Positions 1 through 8,312 of a stretch of 64,000 bases of DNA are shown here, one piece after another. A model generated the notes under the pieces. That model saw only the letters and a list, made by a program, of their open reading frames with translations. It ran no database searches and was not told the origin of the DNA. This DNA comes from a virus. Position 1 is the first letter of the stretch; each line of letters begins with the position of its first letter. The stretch lies in the IMG/VR virus record IMGVR_UViG_3300028377_000003, positions 62,001 through 126,000 of that record, one strand, 5' to 3'. The translations under genes and the position numbers were made by a program.

Positions 1-183
1 ATAGTAACGCCCCGGCCTCAAATCCTGTAGCTCATCGTGGATTTCCCGGACATCCTGATACGTGAAAGGGGTGGACTTGATGTACGTATCTCGGATCCAC
101 AACACATACCGTGCCACGTTCGGGAAAACAGGTTCCCCGGAAGCAGTAAGGCCCTCCTCGTATTCAACAATTGGGGGGAACAT
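1..183 (-). CDS. Hypothetical protein, 3' part cut by window edge
   Basis: An open frame runs on the minus strand from an ATG at 183 to the window edge without a stop, giving 61 residues that begin MFPPIVEYEEGL. It is compositionally ordinary, with no membrane segment, and I do not recognise it. It diverges from the plus-strand gene at 257, and the 73-bp gap between them probably holds promoters for both. An AT-rich stretch, TATAAA on the minus strand around 200, could be its -10 box, but I see no matching -35. No clear Shine-Dalgarno precedes the ATG. Confidence 0.5.
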   Translation of the reverse strand, partial: MFPPIVEYEEGLTASGEPVFPNVARYVLWIRDTYIKSTPFTYQDVREIHDELQDLRPGRYY

Positions 184-256
184 AGCAATAAACTTTTTAT
201 ATGGTGGTTGAAGTGAATCCTTTTGATCTCACGTCAGACATAATTAGGGTAACTCC

Positions 257-970
257 ATGTCGCTAAAAAAGCAACTGATCAAATTGGGCAAGGTGCGCAA
301 AAACCTTCGTCCCCATATCCGACCGGTTTTGGCTGAACTGAAAAAGCTGGCGTCCGTCACCGTAACTCCGAAAAGGGGTTTGCCGGATTCGCCACGCTTT
401 GCCCAGCACCTGTCTGGCCTCAAGAGTGATCACCACTCTTTTCAGTTGGTTGAGATATCGACGGAAAGCAAAACAGTTGAGGCCGCATGGGTCACATCCA
501 CACGTCCCGGAAGACTGGATGTAGCGATGGGAGGCATGGTCTACCAATTTGAAGGCCGCAGCCCTGAAGATGCAGCTAAAGATTGGGCCAGAAAATATGC
601 CACGACCCGGAAACAGGCAAACAACGGCCTGTATGAAAAAGCATCGGAGCTTGCCCGCAAGCATGTCGGGGCGATTGAGCAAGGGTTCGAAAAGCTCCTG
701 AAAGACGCCAAGAAAAGCCTTGCGAAACAAGACCTAGAGATCAACATCTTTGGGCGCAACACATCATGGCTGAGTTATCGTAACCACGGTAGCGACGGGC
801 TTCTTGTCGGCGGGCAACTCAAGATCACAGATAATGCGGAATATCCCCGGTCCAAAGAGGAGATCGGCGATGCTGTAGTAGCCTCCGGTGTCACTGATTG
901 GGCTTATGTCCGACGTGGGAAAGGGGCAGGACAATGGATCGTGGAAATCGGCAATTCCGACCGTATCTAA
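257..970 (+). CDS. LRPH-module protein, 237 aa
   Basis: Unknown function. Residues 3-32 carry the N-terminal LRPH module found in nine proteins of this window: a basic amphipathic helix LKKQLIKLG, then LRPHIRPVL, then a short run ending KKLA. The remainder is a separate domain rich in Lys and Ala (roughly residues 105-165, probably helical), followed by a beta-rich tail. There is no signal peptide or transmembrane segment. The gene heads a run of two adjacent LRPH genes followed by a lytic transglycosylase. That setting, plus other members in the head cluster, suggests a virion or assembly-associated protein, which is inference only. The start is chosen because the module begins exactly at this ATG. 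Confidence 0.75.
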   Translation: MSLKKQLIKLGKVRKNLRPHIRPVLAELKKLASVTVTPKRGLPDSPRFAQHLSGLKSDHHSFQLVEISTESKTVEAAWVTSTRPGRLDVAMGGMVYQFEGRSPEDAAKDWARKYATTRKQANNGLYEKASELARKHVGAIEQGFEKLLKDAKKSLAKQDLEINIFGRNTSWLSYRNHGSDGLLVGGQLKITDNAEYPRSKEEIGDAVVASGVTDWAYVRRGKGAGQWIVEIGNSDRI

Positions 971-990
971 TCATTTCGTAGGAGATCACA

Positions 991-1413
991 ATGGATTTGA
1001 AAGACCAACTCATCAAGCTAGGCTCCGATAACAAGAGCCTTCGAAAGCATATCAAACCGGTACTCGCTACCTTGTACAAGGTGGACGGTGATTCCCTTGC
1101 GGCAGTCGTAGGGGACGCCAAGCGTAAGTTTGCTACGGATCTAGCGGGCTTGATGGAAGAGAGGATCAAGCGAGAATTCGACGTCAATACAGGTCGTTCT
1201 AGGGACGGCGGTCGCATCGACACTGACGGTGGCTGGTCGGTTACCATCACCCTTGATCCAAGAAATAAGGGCAACGGTATTATTGCCTACCTCGAAGATA
1301 TCGACGGTAGAAATATCAGCACGGTGACTTTTGCCTCTACCGACCTCAAGCGAAAAATCATGAAAAAGGTGGTAGCGGAAATCAGAGACAATATCACGGA
1401 TTACTACCTCTAA
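991..1413 (+). CDS. LRPH-module protein, 140 aa
   Basis: Second copy of the family, 20 bp after the first. Residues 1-28 are the module (LKDQLIKLG, then LRKHIKPVL), almost identical to the module at 54995. The C-terminal part has a WSVTITL beta strand, further short strands, and a final helix that contains KIMKKVVAEI. This strands-then-helix layout recurs in other short members (54573, 54995, 61032, 61566), so the C-terminal domains may also be related. The Shine-Dalgarno is TAGGAGATC. Biochemical function unknown. Confidence 0.75.
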   Translation: MDLKDQLIKLGSDNKSLRKHIKPVLATLYKVDGDSLAAVVGDAKRKFATDLAGLMEERIKREFDVNTGRSRDGGRIDTDGGWSVTITLDPRNKGNGIIAYLEDIDGRNISTVTFASTDLKRKIMKKVVAEIRDNITDYYL

Positions 1414-1423
1414 GGGTTAGATT

Positions 1424-2086
1424 ATGAGTCTTTCAGACTGGCACAACAAGTTCGGGGGCCGCTCTTGGCGGATCACATCCGAGGGTATCGAAACAAAGGA
1501 CGAGGGACTTCTTCGTAGCCGTGGTGAGCCTATCACCATGAAAACCTTGTGGGAAGATTTCGGTGACGAGATCTATTACGCCTCAAAAGAGCTTGAAGTC
1601 CCGGCTGATATGATTGCGGCGATGATTCCCATCGAAGCTGTTCGAAAAAGTGACGGGCATTACGACCCGAAGTCAATTCGCGAAGAGCCGGGCTACACTT
1701 CCGATGAGGAAACACCTCACCGGGTATCTCCGGGCCTCATGCAGACATTGATTTCAACCGCGAAGTCAATGGCTTCCAAATACGACCTAGTGCCCGAAAA
1801 TGAGGTCGACCGCGAATTTCTGTTCGACCCGCACTACAGCATTTTGTTAGGCGCGGCCTACATGGCTCACCAGATCGAAAAATACGGGGTAGATCCACCT
1901 CTTATTTGTTCAGGATATAATGCGGGATCAGTGCGAAAAACCACACGAAATAGTTGGCACTTGATCGCCTATGGTAAAACTCGAATTGACCGGTATGTAT
2001 CATGGTTTAATGATTTTATTTATGGGATTGACAATGGTATGATAGAAGTCCCTGAAAACTTGTTACTAACACGGGCTTTTTTGTGA
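1424..2086 (+). CDS. Lytic transglycosylase (SLT domain)
   Basis: Peptidoglycan-cleaving enzyme of the soluble lytic transglycosylase fold. The domain spans about residues 45-190. The likely catalytic glutamate is E71 in PIEA, followed by the family landmarks SPGLMQT and SGYNAGSVRK (the usual G-L-M-Q and A-Y-N-A-G motifs). There is no signal peptide or membrane segment, so it would act from the virion or after holin-mediated release rather than being secreted on its own. In phages such enzymes serve either tail-associated entry or lysis. The neighbours do not decide between these. It lies 10 bp after an LRPH gene, and its stop overlaps the next start. Confidence 0.85.
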   Translation: MSLSDWHNKFGGRSWRITSEGIETKDEGLLRSRGEPITMKTLWEDFGDEIYYASKELEVPADMIAAMIPIEAVRKSDGHYDPKSIREEPGYTSDEETPHRVSPGLMQTLISTAKSMASKYDLVPENEVDREFLFDPHYSILLGAAYMAHQIEKYGVDPPLICSGYNAGSVRKTTRNSWHLIAYGKTRIDRYVSWFNDFIYGIDNGMIEVPENLLLTRAFL

Positions 2087-2499
2087 AATCAGGCATTTAC
2101 CATATCAAGAATTTAGTCAACGGAAAGGCATATATCGGGAGCAGCAAGGATATCCCACGCCGACTAAGAGATCACCGGTCTACCTTGAAAAGTTCGGAGA
2201 GGGTACATGAAAATATCTATTTGCAAAGGTCGTGGGACAAATATGGCGCAAATAATTTCGTATTTGAGCCTATTGAAAATGTTCCCGTCGAACAACTAGT
2301 CGAACTTGAACAAAAATATCTTGACCGCCATAAAAATGCAGGTGATTGGAAACACCTATACAATATCAACCCTATTGCCGCACATCCTCCTATATTAAAG
2401 GGTGAGGATAACCCTAATTACGGCGGTTTATCCCCTGAAACCCGAAAAAAGCTGAGTGTAGCTCACACTGGAAAAACACGCAAAAATGATGTCCTGTAA
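2083..2499 (+). CDS. GIY-YIG homing endonuclease, C-terminally short
   Basis: GIY-YIG nuclease domain at residues 3-95: GIYHIKN, AYIGS, an arginine in the RRLRDH helix, and a candidate catalytic Glu E76 in ELEQKYL. A NUMOD3-type DNA-binding motif follows (NPNYGGLSPETRKKLS, about residues 110-126). The protein stops at 138 aa, shorter than typical members, which continue into more NUMOD or HTH modules. Such a helix-turn-helix is encoded immediately downstream in another frame. The start is a GTG that overlaps the transglycosylase stop, which is typical of a selfish gene dropped between two phage genes. Confidence 0.85.
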   Translation: MKSGIYHIKNLVNGKAYIGSSKDIPRRLRDHRSTLKSSERVHENIYLQRSWDKYGANNFVFEPIENVPVEQLVELEQKYLDRHKNAGDWKHLYNINPIAAHPPILKGEDNPNYGGLSPETRKKLSVAHTGKTRKNDVL

Positions 2500-2671
2500 C
2501 AACCCCATGAAAGATCCAACCAAACAATTTTCCGATGCTGAACGAAAAGCGGCAGTTAAGGACTATCTATCTTCCGACCTAACGCAAGCACAGATCGGAA
2601 AAAGATATGGTGTATCCCAAGCCTGTATTGGGAAATGGGTAAAAAAGTTTAAAGTAATTATTATTATCTGA
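2486..2671 (+). CDS. Small helix-turn-helix protein, probably detached C-terminus of the endonuclease
   Basis: 61 residues with a clear helix-turn-helix (about 25-55): LTQAQIGKRYGVSQACIGKWVKKF, split here as LTQAQIGKRYGVSQ and ACIGKWVKKF, of the kind used by transposase and homing-endonuclease DNA-binding tails. The N-terminus has NPMKDP, resembling the start of a NUMOD3 repeat. It overlaps the GIY-YIG gene by 14 bases in the +1 frame. I infer it was once the C-terminus of that endonuclease and was separated by an indel, or is now made separately. A free-standing regulator is the alternative. Confidence 0.6.
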   Translation: MMSCNNPMKDPTKQFSDAERKAAVKDYLSSDLTQAQIGKRYGVSQACIGKWVKKFKVIIII

Positions 2672-2684
2672 TCAAGGGATTCAC

Positions 2685-3635
2685 ATGTCACACAACAAAT
2701 TAGCGAACCACGTGCGGAAAGCCAAGCGAAAGGTTTACGCCTCCTTGCCCGCCGAAATTCGTACTCTCCACGCACTTATGCGTCTTGCGAGTCCCCGTCG
2801 AAAACGGGCCTTTAGTGAGGGGCAGATCACAAAGCTCGTCGAGCAAATGCTTGACCGCGAAGGGATCAGACGGGAGCTTGAAGGCGACGGCCTCGAAATC
2901 CCCACCATTGATTGGGGCAAAATTTTCAAAGTCGGTGTCAACTCGATGGCCCGCAAGCTCAATTTGGAGCACACCCAGCGTGAGGATTTCCTCAATGACG
3001 TGGTTGGGGATATGATCATGGGCCAGAGCATCATGAGCCTCCGCGATACTGGCCCGTGGAAGCGCAACCTCATGGAACAGATTGAGGATTGGGTACGTGA
3101 AGGCTACAATGACAACCGGATCAAAGCCTCGTTGACCAAATGGGTCAAGATGAAGGTTTCCAACCTGTACAAGCGTTGGAAAGCCGAAACCGGTGACGCC
3201 GACACGGGTTTTCAGCAAGGTACCCCGGATGATGGTTACGAAGGGCGGGACACTTTTGAAGATCTCTTCACCCTCGACGGTCTTAGCAGCGGACAGCTTT
3301 CGGGCTATTACTCGTTAATGCGAAGCAACCCGGCTGCGAAGCAACTGATTGAGAAGATCAAGAAGGAACTCAACCAGCGTTACGACGATCTGGGGATGAT
3401 TTGGGAAGCCTACATGAACAACCCCGCATCTTCGATGCGTGAATTGCTCAAAGTGGACGTAACGTTCAAAGCTGGGGCACGCGGAAAAGTACCTCTGTGG
3501 CGGGCACTCGGTTTCGAGGAAGGCGATTCGTCCAACCCCGGAAAGCTGGGCTACCGTGTCAAGAAACTAAGAAAGTTCCTCCGCAACAAGTGGCCGGACA
3601 TCGACGACGTGTTGCGTGACTTGAGCAAAAGCTGA
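2685..3635 (+). CDS. Unknown 316-aa helical protein, possibly sigma-like
   Basis: I do not recognise this protein with confidence. It is highly charged and mostly helical. The stretch around residues 85-115 (LEHTQREDFLNDVVGDMI) resembles the 'E-D-L-x-Q-D' helix of sigma-70 region 2, and a basic C-terminus (LGYRVKKLRKFLRNKW) could bind DNA. A diverged sigma factor is one possibility, and a virion protein is another. The gene ends at a strong terminator at 3667, so it closes the transcription unit that starts upstream. Confidence 0.55.
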   Translation: MSHNKLANHVRKAKRKVYASLPAEIRTLHALMRLASPRRKRAFSEGQITKLVEQMLDREGIRRELEGDGLEIPTIDWGKIFKVGVNSMARKLNLEHTQREDFLNDVVGDMIMGQSIMSLRDTGPWKRNLMEQIEDWVREGYNDNRIKASLTKWVKMKVSNLYKRWKAETGDADTGFQQGTPDDGYEGRDTFEDLFTLDGLSSGQLSGYYSLMRSNPAAKQLIEKIKKELNQRYDDLGMIWEAYMNNPASSMRELLKVDVTFKAGARGKVPLWRALGFEEGDSSNPGKLGYRVKKLRKFLRNKWPDIDDVLRDLSKS

Positions 3636-3666
3636 CGTACTGCTACCTTAGCAGCCGCATCCCCGA

Positions 3667-3699
3667 AGCCCGTACCAGTTCGCTCTGGTGCGGGCTTTT
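3667..3699 (+). terminator. Rho-independent terminator
   Basis: A 12-bp stem (AGCCCGTACCAG with CTGGTGCGGGCT, one T-G pair), loop TTCGCT, and a run of T at 3696-3699. It separates the leftmost unit from the promoter at 3716. Confidence 0.85.
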
Positions 3700-3715
3700 C
3701 AGTCTCAAAAGGTTT

Positions 3716-3744
3716 TTGACGAACCTTCGAACCTATGGTATAAG
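3716..3744 (+). promoter_or_regulatory. Sigma-70-like promoter 1
   Basis: TTGACG at 3716-3721, a spacer of exactly 17 bp, and TATAAG at 3739-3744, inside the wider pattern TTTTTGACG...GGTATAAG. It drives the AAA+ ATPase gene at 3795. Three more promoters with the same layout follow within 5 kb. Confidence 0.9.
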
Positions 3745-3794
3745 GGTGTGGAAGATAGCAGCGACGACAAGTGACGACGATTAGGAGAAACAAG

Positions 3795-5015
3795 ATGCGA
3801 GTGATTACGTCGGGCAGTAAGCAAATTGATTTCGAAAACGCCAAGGCGGTGTGTCGGGAAGATTACGCTACTCACCACAACCTTGAGACGCACCTCGCCG
3901 AAGAGCACGATATGTCTGTGGCGGACTATCAGCGCCGTTACGGCAAAAATGCGACGGTCTTCGGGGGTCGGGTTTTCAAGGAATTCTTTGACCGTGAAAT
4001 CGAGCGCAAAGGGTCCCGTTCTTACCATACATACGTGGCAGTGGGCAACATCAAGATGCGGGCGCAAGTCGGCATGATGTCCCAGCGCCCTTCCCGTCCC
4101 AACGGATACATGTATCCCGAAAAGGGGGCGGCAGGCAAAGCGGCCCAGCGTGTGGCTCGTGCGGTCAAGTATGGGCGCAACATTTTCCTGTACGGTCCAG
4201 CGGGTACGGGCAAATCGGACATGTTCCGCTGCCTTGCCCACGATCTGAACATGGAATTCAGTCTGTATCCCATGCGAGAAGACCTCGACACGGCTCTCTA
4301 CATGGGCCAGATGCAAGTTGTCATCGACCCTGAGACGAAGGTCAACAAGACCCAATTCGTCGAAGGTCGCCTCCTGAAAGATATCCAAGGGCGTATTGGC
4401 AAAGATGGTATCCGCCGTGCGGTAATGATTACGATCGACGATATCGACCGTGCGCCTTCCGAATGCCACGAATTGTTCCGTCACATTCTCGACGGAGCCA
4501 AAGAGGTGTTCATCCCCGAGTTGGGCAAGTCCATCCCGGTGTTTCCGGGCACGACCATCGTGGCAACGGCCAACTCCAGAGGGCGTGGTGACGATTTCGG
4601 GTTCTACAGCAGCGTCGAAAGTATGGATGATTCGATTCTCGACCGCTTCGGTCGTTTCATCGAATACCATTACCTCGAAGTCGAAGAGGAAAAGAAAATC
4701 CTCAAGGCCAAATTCCCGTACCTCAAGAAGGTGGCTCCGCAAGCCTTCGACACCATCATGGACGTCACGAAAACGATCCGTCACATGATTACGAATCGGG
4801 AAATCCACATCGGATTCTCGCACCGTATCCTGACGGAATGGGCCACGTGCCTCGAAGAACTCATCCAAGAAAACGATGAGCGCTTCGACAAAGTTCTCGT
4901 AGGCAAAGCGGCTTATGACTGGCTTGAGCGCTTCGACGAAGACACCCGCAAGGCACTGTTTGACCGGACGCTTCGAGCCTACATCCCGCATGGGGATCGG
5001 GACAACTTCAAGTAA
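3795..5015 (+). CDS. MoxR/CobS-like AAA+ ATPase
   Basis: ATP-driven remodelling ATPase of the MoxR/CobS type, 406 aa. Walker A is GPAGTGKS (134-141) and Walker B is ITIDDID (acidic pair D215-D216). Sensor-type TIVATANSRGRGD and an arginine-finger-like DRFGR follow. The N-terminus (about 25-50) has HLAEEHDMSVADYQRRYG, resembling the zinc-finger 'H-x-L-S-x-x-E-Y' segment common in phage homing endonucleases, but the usual CxxC pair is absent. The next gene is a VWA-domain protein, the classic MoxR-VWA or CobS-CobT pairing, so the two probably form one complex. The target is unknown, and cobalt chelation itself is unlikely here. The start at 3795 is chosen over an upstream GTG because TAGGAGA lies 7 bp before it. 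Confidence 0.85.
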   Translation: MRVITSGSKQIDFENAKAVCREDYATHHNLETHLAEEHDMSVADYQRRYGKNATVFGGRVFKEFFDREIERKGSRSYHTYVAVGNIKMRAQVGMMSQRPSRPNGYMYPEKGAAGKAAQRVARAVKYGRNIFLYGPAGTGKSDMFRCLAHDLNMEFSLYPMREDLDTALYMGQMQVVIDPETKVNKTQFVEGRLLKDIQGRIGKDGIRRAVMITIDDIDRAPSECHELFRHILDGAKEVFIPELGKSIPVFPGTTIVATANSRGRGDDFGFYSSVESMDDSILDRFGRFIEYHYLEVEEEKKILKAKFPYLKKVAPQAFDTIMDVTKTIRHMITNREIHIGFSHRILTEWATCLEELIQENDERFDKVLVGKAAYDWLERFDEDTRKALFDRTLRAYIPHGDRDNFK

Positions 5016-5043
5016 GCTACCTGCCGGGGTCGTTAAGTTTCTT

Positions 5044-5072
5044 TTGACGGCCTCGGCTCGTTAGGGTATAAG
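5044..5072 (+). promoter_or_regulatory. Sigma-70-like promoter 2
   Basis: TTGACG (5044-5049), 17-bp spacer, TATAAG (5067-5072), with the same TTTTGACG...GGGTATAAG context as promoter 1. It precedes the VWA gene at 5110. Confidence 0.9.
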
Positions 5073-5109
5073 ACGACGATAAGACTACGACCTTAATCCG
5101 AGCGACGAC

Positions 5110-7485
5110 ATGGCACGTAAAATTTCAGGCATCGCAGTCCGGCAAGGGCACACCGCATTGACGCGGGGCTTGCTCCGGGACAGCAAAGTCAACGTGGTAT
5201 CGGCGGGTAGCGACTTCTACAACGCCAATGACTTTCCCATCCTTCCCTTCATGTTCAAGTTTTGTGAGCGTGTGAGGCGGGGGAAAAAAGAAACGGGTCA
5301 GCGGCCCGATTCCTTTTCCACTTGGGATATCAAGCAAGTCTGGTTGTCCGCTCGTAGTGAACTGCGGGGCGACAACAAAATTGTCATCGCGTCCACCCCG
5401 GACGAGGTGTCCCAAGAATACATCCGCACGTTGGACGGCGGGATTCTTCACGAATCTTTCCACAGCCTCTACACGCACAAGGGGCGTAACCTCGACTACC
5501 AACGGTTGGCGAAATTCATCGGCAACCACTACGACCCCGAGGTTCCCTACGAAAAGAAAGCCAAGCTGCTCAAGACCCTCTGGAACATCTTCGAAGATTC
5601 GATGATTGAACGGCGGGGCATGGAGCGGTTCGAAGGCGCTATCTATTCGATCCAAATGGTACACCAACTGGTCTGGGATCGTGAAACACCGGGGCGACGT
5701 GGGCCGGTCGGGGGCACTTTCTATGACGAAAACAATCGCAGGTGCAAAGCCTTCACGATGCTGGACCACGTGGTCTACTACCTGCGGGACCAAGTTGAAA
5801 ACTACCTCGACGACGCTCCCCTCGACGAATACGACCCGCAAGCGCGGATGATTGTTGATGTGTTGCTTGGCGATCTCGTCGAAGAAGGTCGTCAGTCAAA
5901 AGACACCTACGAATGCTTCGAGTTGGCTTTCCAAGCGCTGAATCGTCTGTCCAAGCTCAAGGGCGCTGCCAACGGGAAAGGCGACGGTGACGGCGACCCC
6001 CAAGAGCAAGAAAAACAGGGCGATGAACAGCAAGAAGGCGGGGGCGGCGGCAACGGTGAAAAAAGCCAACAGGATGATGAGCAGTCCGGTGATGGTGAAA
6101 GCCAGAGCGGGGACGGCCAGAGTGACTCCGAAGAAGGCGAAGGCGAAGACGACGGTGAAAGTGAAGGCGGGGATTCCGAAGGCGGAGATTCCGAAGGCGA
6201 AAGCGGGGACGACGGTTCTGACGCCGATGGTGACAGCGGAAATAGCTCTGAGGACGGCTCAGAGGGACAGAGCGGCGATTCAAGCGACCAAGGTGGACAG
6301 CAAGGTACATCCGGTAACGAAAACCATTCTAAGGCCGGTCAGGACAGCCGGGACGGTGAAAAGGGTGGCGGCGAAGGCGGGCACCAAGAAGGCCACCGTG
6401 ATGGTGACGCGCTCCCCCCGGATTTTGACCGCTTGGCAGATGAAATCGCCAACACTGACGAGGCGAATGGCGGGCAAGATTTGTCGGACGTCATTAAAGA
6501 CCAGTGGGAAGAGGAAACACAAGCCTCGGGCGTGCCGAGTCATCCGATTCCCATGACCCGTGAATACGATATCATCCATGAGGTAACACAGTCGAAAGGC
6601 AACCTCAAAAAGTTCAGAAAGTTTGCGGGTGATGTGCGCCGGGATACGCTGTATATCCGACCCAAAATGGTCGCTTTCCTACGGGGTATGAAAAAGTCCC
6701 GTCGCAAGCACCGGCTTGAGCAGGGCCAGCGATTGTCTGGCCGTAGCATCCATGAAATCGTGTACAAGAAAAAGCCCAAGCCGTTCATGAAGCGTATCAA
6801 GGCCGAGAAAGAGCACGCGGCGGTGTCCATCGTTATCGACGAATCGGGTTCGATGAATCTCGATGAAGCGCGGTACATCCTGACCACGTTCGCCGTGTCC
6901 CTGCAGCAGCTTCGGATCCCGTTTGAAGTTATCGGGTTCCAGCAGGGGACGATTCAAGGTTGCGACAACGCCCATAACGTCCAGCAAAGATATTTCCGGG
7001 AACGGGGGATCTCCGGGGATGCCTACGAAAAGTCCAAGAGGACTGAAGAATGGAAAGCACGGTTCACGCGGATTGCGGCACGCAGGTTCAATGTGTTTCG
7101 CACCTTCGACGAGCCGCTTACGGACAAGTCCCTGAGCAAGCTAATGAACACGAGGGCCAACGGTGGTACGCCCTTAGCCGATGGGATGGATTTCGCGGCC
7201 CGGAGGCTAGCCCAGCGCAAAGAGTCCCGTAAGGTGCTTATCGTGATTACTGACGGCAAGCCTTCGGGGTCCAGCGGAACCCGGTTCGGTACAAACGCAA
7301 TGGTTCAGATTTGCAACAACGAAACCAAGCTGTTGGCTTCGATGGGTATCCAAACCTTGTTCGTAGGCTACGGTGAGCGCAGCATCAATAAGTTCGATAA
7401 CAGCGTGTACATCCCGAACCTCGATTCATTCGGTACGGTGATGAACGAGCACCTGTTCAAGATGCTTCGGGAAAATAGGTTTTGA
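5110..7485 (+). CDS. CobT-like VWA-domain protein with HExxH motif
   Basis: 791-aa partner of the AAA+ ATPase just upstream. The C-terminal third is a von Willebrand A domain with a metal-binding MIDAS motif (D577, S579, S581 in DESGSMNL) and the second strand motif NGGTPLADGM. The middle (about 285-450) is an extremely acidic, Gly/Ser/Glu/Asp-rich linker, as in CobT-type proteins. Residues 114-118 read HESFH, an HExxH zinc-protease-like motif within ILHESFHSLY, so the N-terminal domain may be a metallopeptidase-like fold. In known systems the MoxR-type ATPase loads metal or remodels a client through the VWA subunit. The client here is not evident. Confidence 0.85.
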   Translation: MARKISGIAVRQGHTALTRGLLRDSKVNVVSAGSDFYNANDFPILPFMFKFCERVRRGKKETGQRPDSFSTWDIKQVWLSARSELRGDNKIVIASTPDEVSQEYIRTLDGGILHESFHSLYTHKGRNLDYQRLAKFIGNHYDPEVPYEKKAKLLKTLWNIFEDSMIERRGMERFEGAIYSIQMVHQLVWDRETPGRRGPVGGTFYDENNRRCKAFTMLDHVVYYLRDQVENYLDDAPLDEYDPQARMIVDVLLGDLVEEGRQSKDTYECFELAFQALNRLSKLKGAANGKGDGDGDPQEQEKQGDEQQEGGGGGNGEKSQQDDEQSGDGESQSGDGQSDSEEGEGEDDGESEGGDSEGGDSEGESGDDGSDADGDSGNSSEDGSEGQSGDSSDQGGQQGTSGNENHSKAGQDSRDGEKGGGEGGHQEGHRDGDALPPDFDRLADEIANTDEANGGQDLSDVIKDQWEEETQASGVPSHPIPMTREYDIIHEVTQSKGNLKKFRKFAGDVRRDTLYIRPKMVAFLRGMKKSRRKHRLEQGQRLSGRSIHEIVYKKKPKPFMKRIKAEKEHAAVSIVIDESGSMNLDEARYILTTFAVSLQQLRIPFEVIGFQQGTIQGCDNAHNVQQRYFRERGISGDAYEKSKRTEEWKARFTRIAARRFNVFRTFDEPLTDKSLSKLMNTRANGGTPLADGMDFAARRLAQRKESRKVLIVITDGKPSGSSGTRFGTNAMVQICNNETKLLASMGIQTLFVGYGERSINKFDNSVYIPNLDSFGTVMNEHLFKMLRENRF

Positions 7486-7510
7486 CGGATATGGCAAACT
7501 AGGGTATAAA
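7482..7510 (+). promoter_or_regulatory. Sigma-70-like promoter 3, -35 overlapping a stop codon
   Basis: TTGACG (7482-7487), 17-bp spacer, TATAAA (7505-7510). The -35 box includes the TGA stop (7483-7485) of the VWA gene. It drives the gene at 7555. Confidence 0.9.
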
Positions 7511-7554
7511 GTGACGAGACGATGACGTTACCGTAAGCGACAAGGAGACGCACC

Positions 7555-8304
7555 ATGAAAATGATTAACGGCAAACTTTACTTCAAGACGCCAGACATTC
7601 GGGCTTTCCTCGGGATTACCGATGGTCAAATATGGGCCGCCCGTGAGCGGAATGCCCTCAATCCGATCCAGTTTTCGGACGGTGGCGACTGTTACTTCAA
7701 ACCCGAAGAGATTTTGGAAGGCAAGCGCCAGCTTGTTGAAACGGGACGTCTCGGGTCCAGCAAGCTCCGACGAAAGCCGGTCATCGAGGACAAGCAAGAG
7801 TACGCCCGTATCGTGCGGTATCTGGAACGAAGCGGCTATGCCGTGGGCGACGTCAGCCAGCTTGAGGCACGTGAAGATGGAAAGGGTTACAAGGTCGTCT
7901 ACGACCCGACCGCCGTTCCGGTTGATGATTCCGCCACGGCCACAAGCACCGAAAATGTGTCCACCGATACGTCCGAAAGTAGCGGCGGCGATATGGCATG
8001 GAAAAATCGGCCCACCCCGGACGTCTTGCCCTTCAATTTCGCGATGGGGTCTGACGAAGTGCCCGAAGGGCCAGAGGCCAAGCACGATTTCAAGAACGTC
8101 CAGAGTTGTTTCGGGTACGCCGACGAGACGAACACTGAGTGCAGTGAAAACTGCGCCTTTTTCGAAGCGTGCGCCAAGTCCCGGTTCCGCATCATGTCCA
8201 CCGTAGCCAATGGATTGGACAAGGGCAAAGATGCGGGCACCATCCGCGAAGAAGAAGCGGCGGTGCGCAAATCCGAAATCGAACGGGTTGCCGCACTTAT
8301 CTGA
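7555..8304 (+). CDS. Unknown protein with DNA-binding-like N-terminus and four-cysteine cluster
   Basis: 249 aa. Residues 8-60 (FKTPDIRAFLGITDGQI, then YFKPEEILEGKRQL) look like a MerR/excisionase-type winged helix. A Ser/Thr-rich linker lies near 125-150. A cysteine cluster C185, C196, C200, C206 (spacing 10, 3, 5, with CAFFEAC) could bind zinc or an iron-sulfur cluster. The Shine-Dalgarno AAGGAGAC fixes the start. It has its own strong promoter and sits with the AAA/VWA pair. Function unknown; a small DNA-binding regulator is a guess. Confidence 0.65.
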   Translation: MKMINGKLYFKTPDIRAFLGITDGQIWAARERNALNPIQFSDGGDCYFKPEEILEGKRQLVETGRLGSSKLRRKPVIEDKQEYARIVRYLERSGYAVGDVSQLEAREDGKGYKVVYDPTAVPVDDSATATSTENVSTDTSESSGGDMAWKNRPTPDVLPFNFAMGSDEVPEGPEAKHDFKNVQSCFGYADETNTECSENCAFFEACAKSRFRIMSTVANGLDKGKDAGTIREEEAAVRKSEIERVAALI

Positions 8305-8312
8305 AAAACCTT

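Noticed and set aside
223-251. Promoter from TTGATC upstream of 257
   Set aside because: No -10 at a suitable distance; the gap probably holds a promoter but I cannot place it.
3705-4991. Minus-strand frame of 428 codons opposite the AAA+ gene
   Set aside because: The plus strand encodes a clear Walker A/B ATPase with promoter and ribosome-binding site; the reverse frame is a codon-bias shadow.
3795-7485. Cobalt chelatase (CobS/CobT) for B12 synthesis
   Set aside because: The phage has no other cobalamin genes in this window and the pairing is general to MoxR/VWA systems, although the B12-dependent nrdJ makes the idea tempting.
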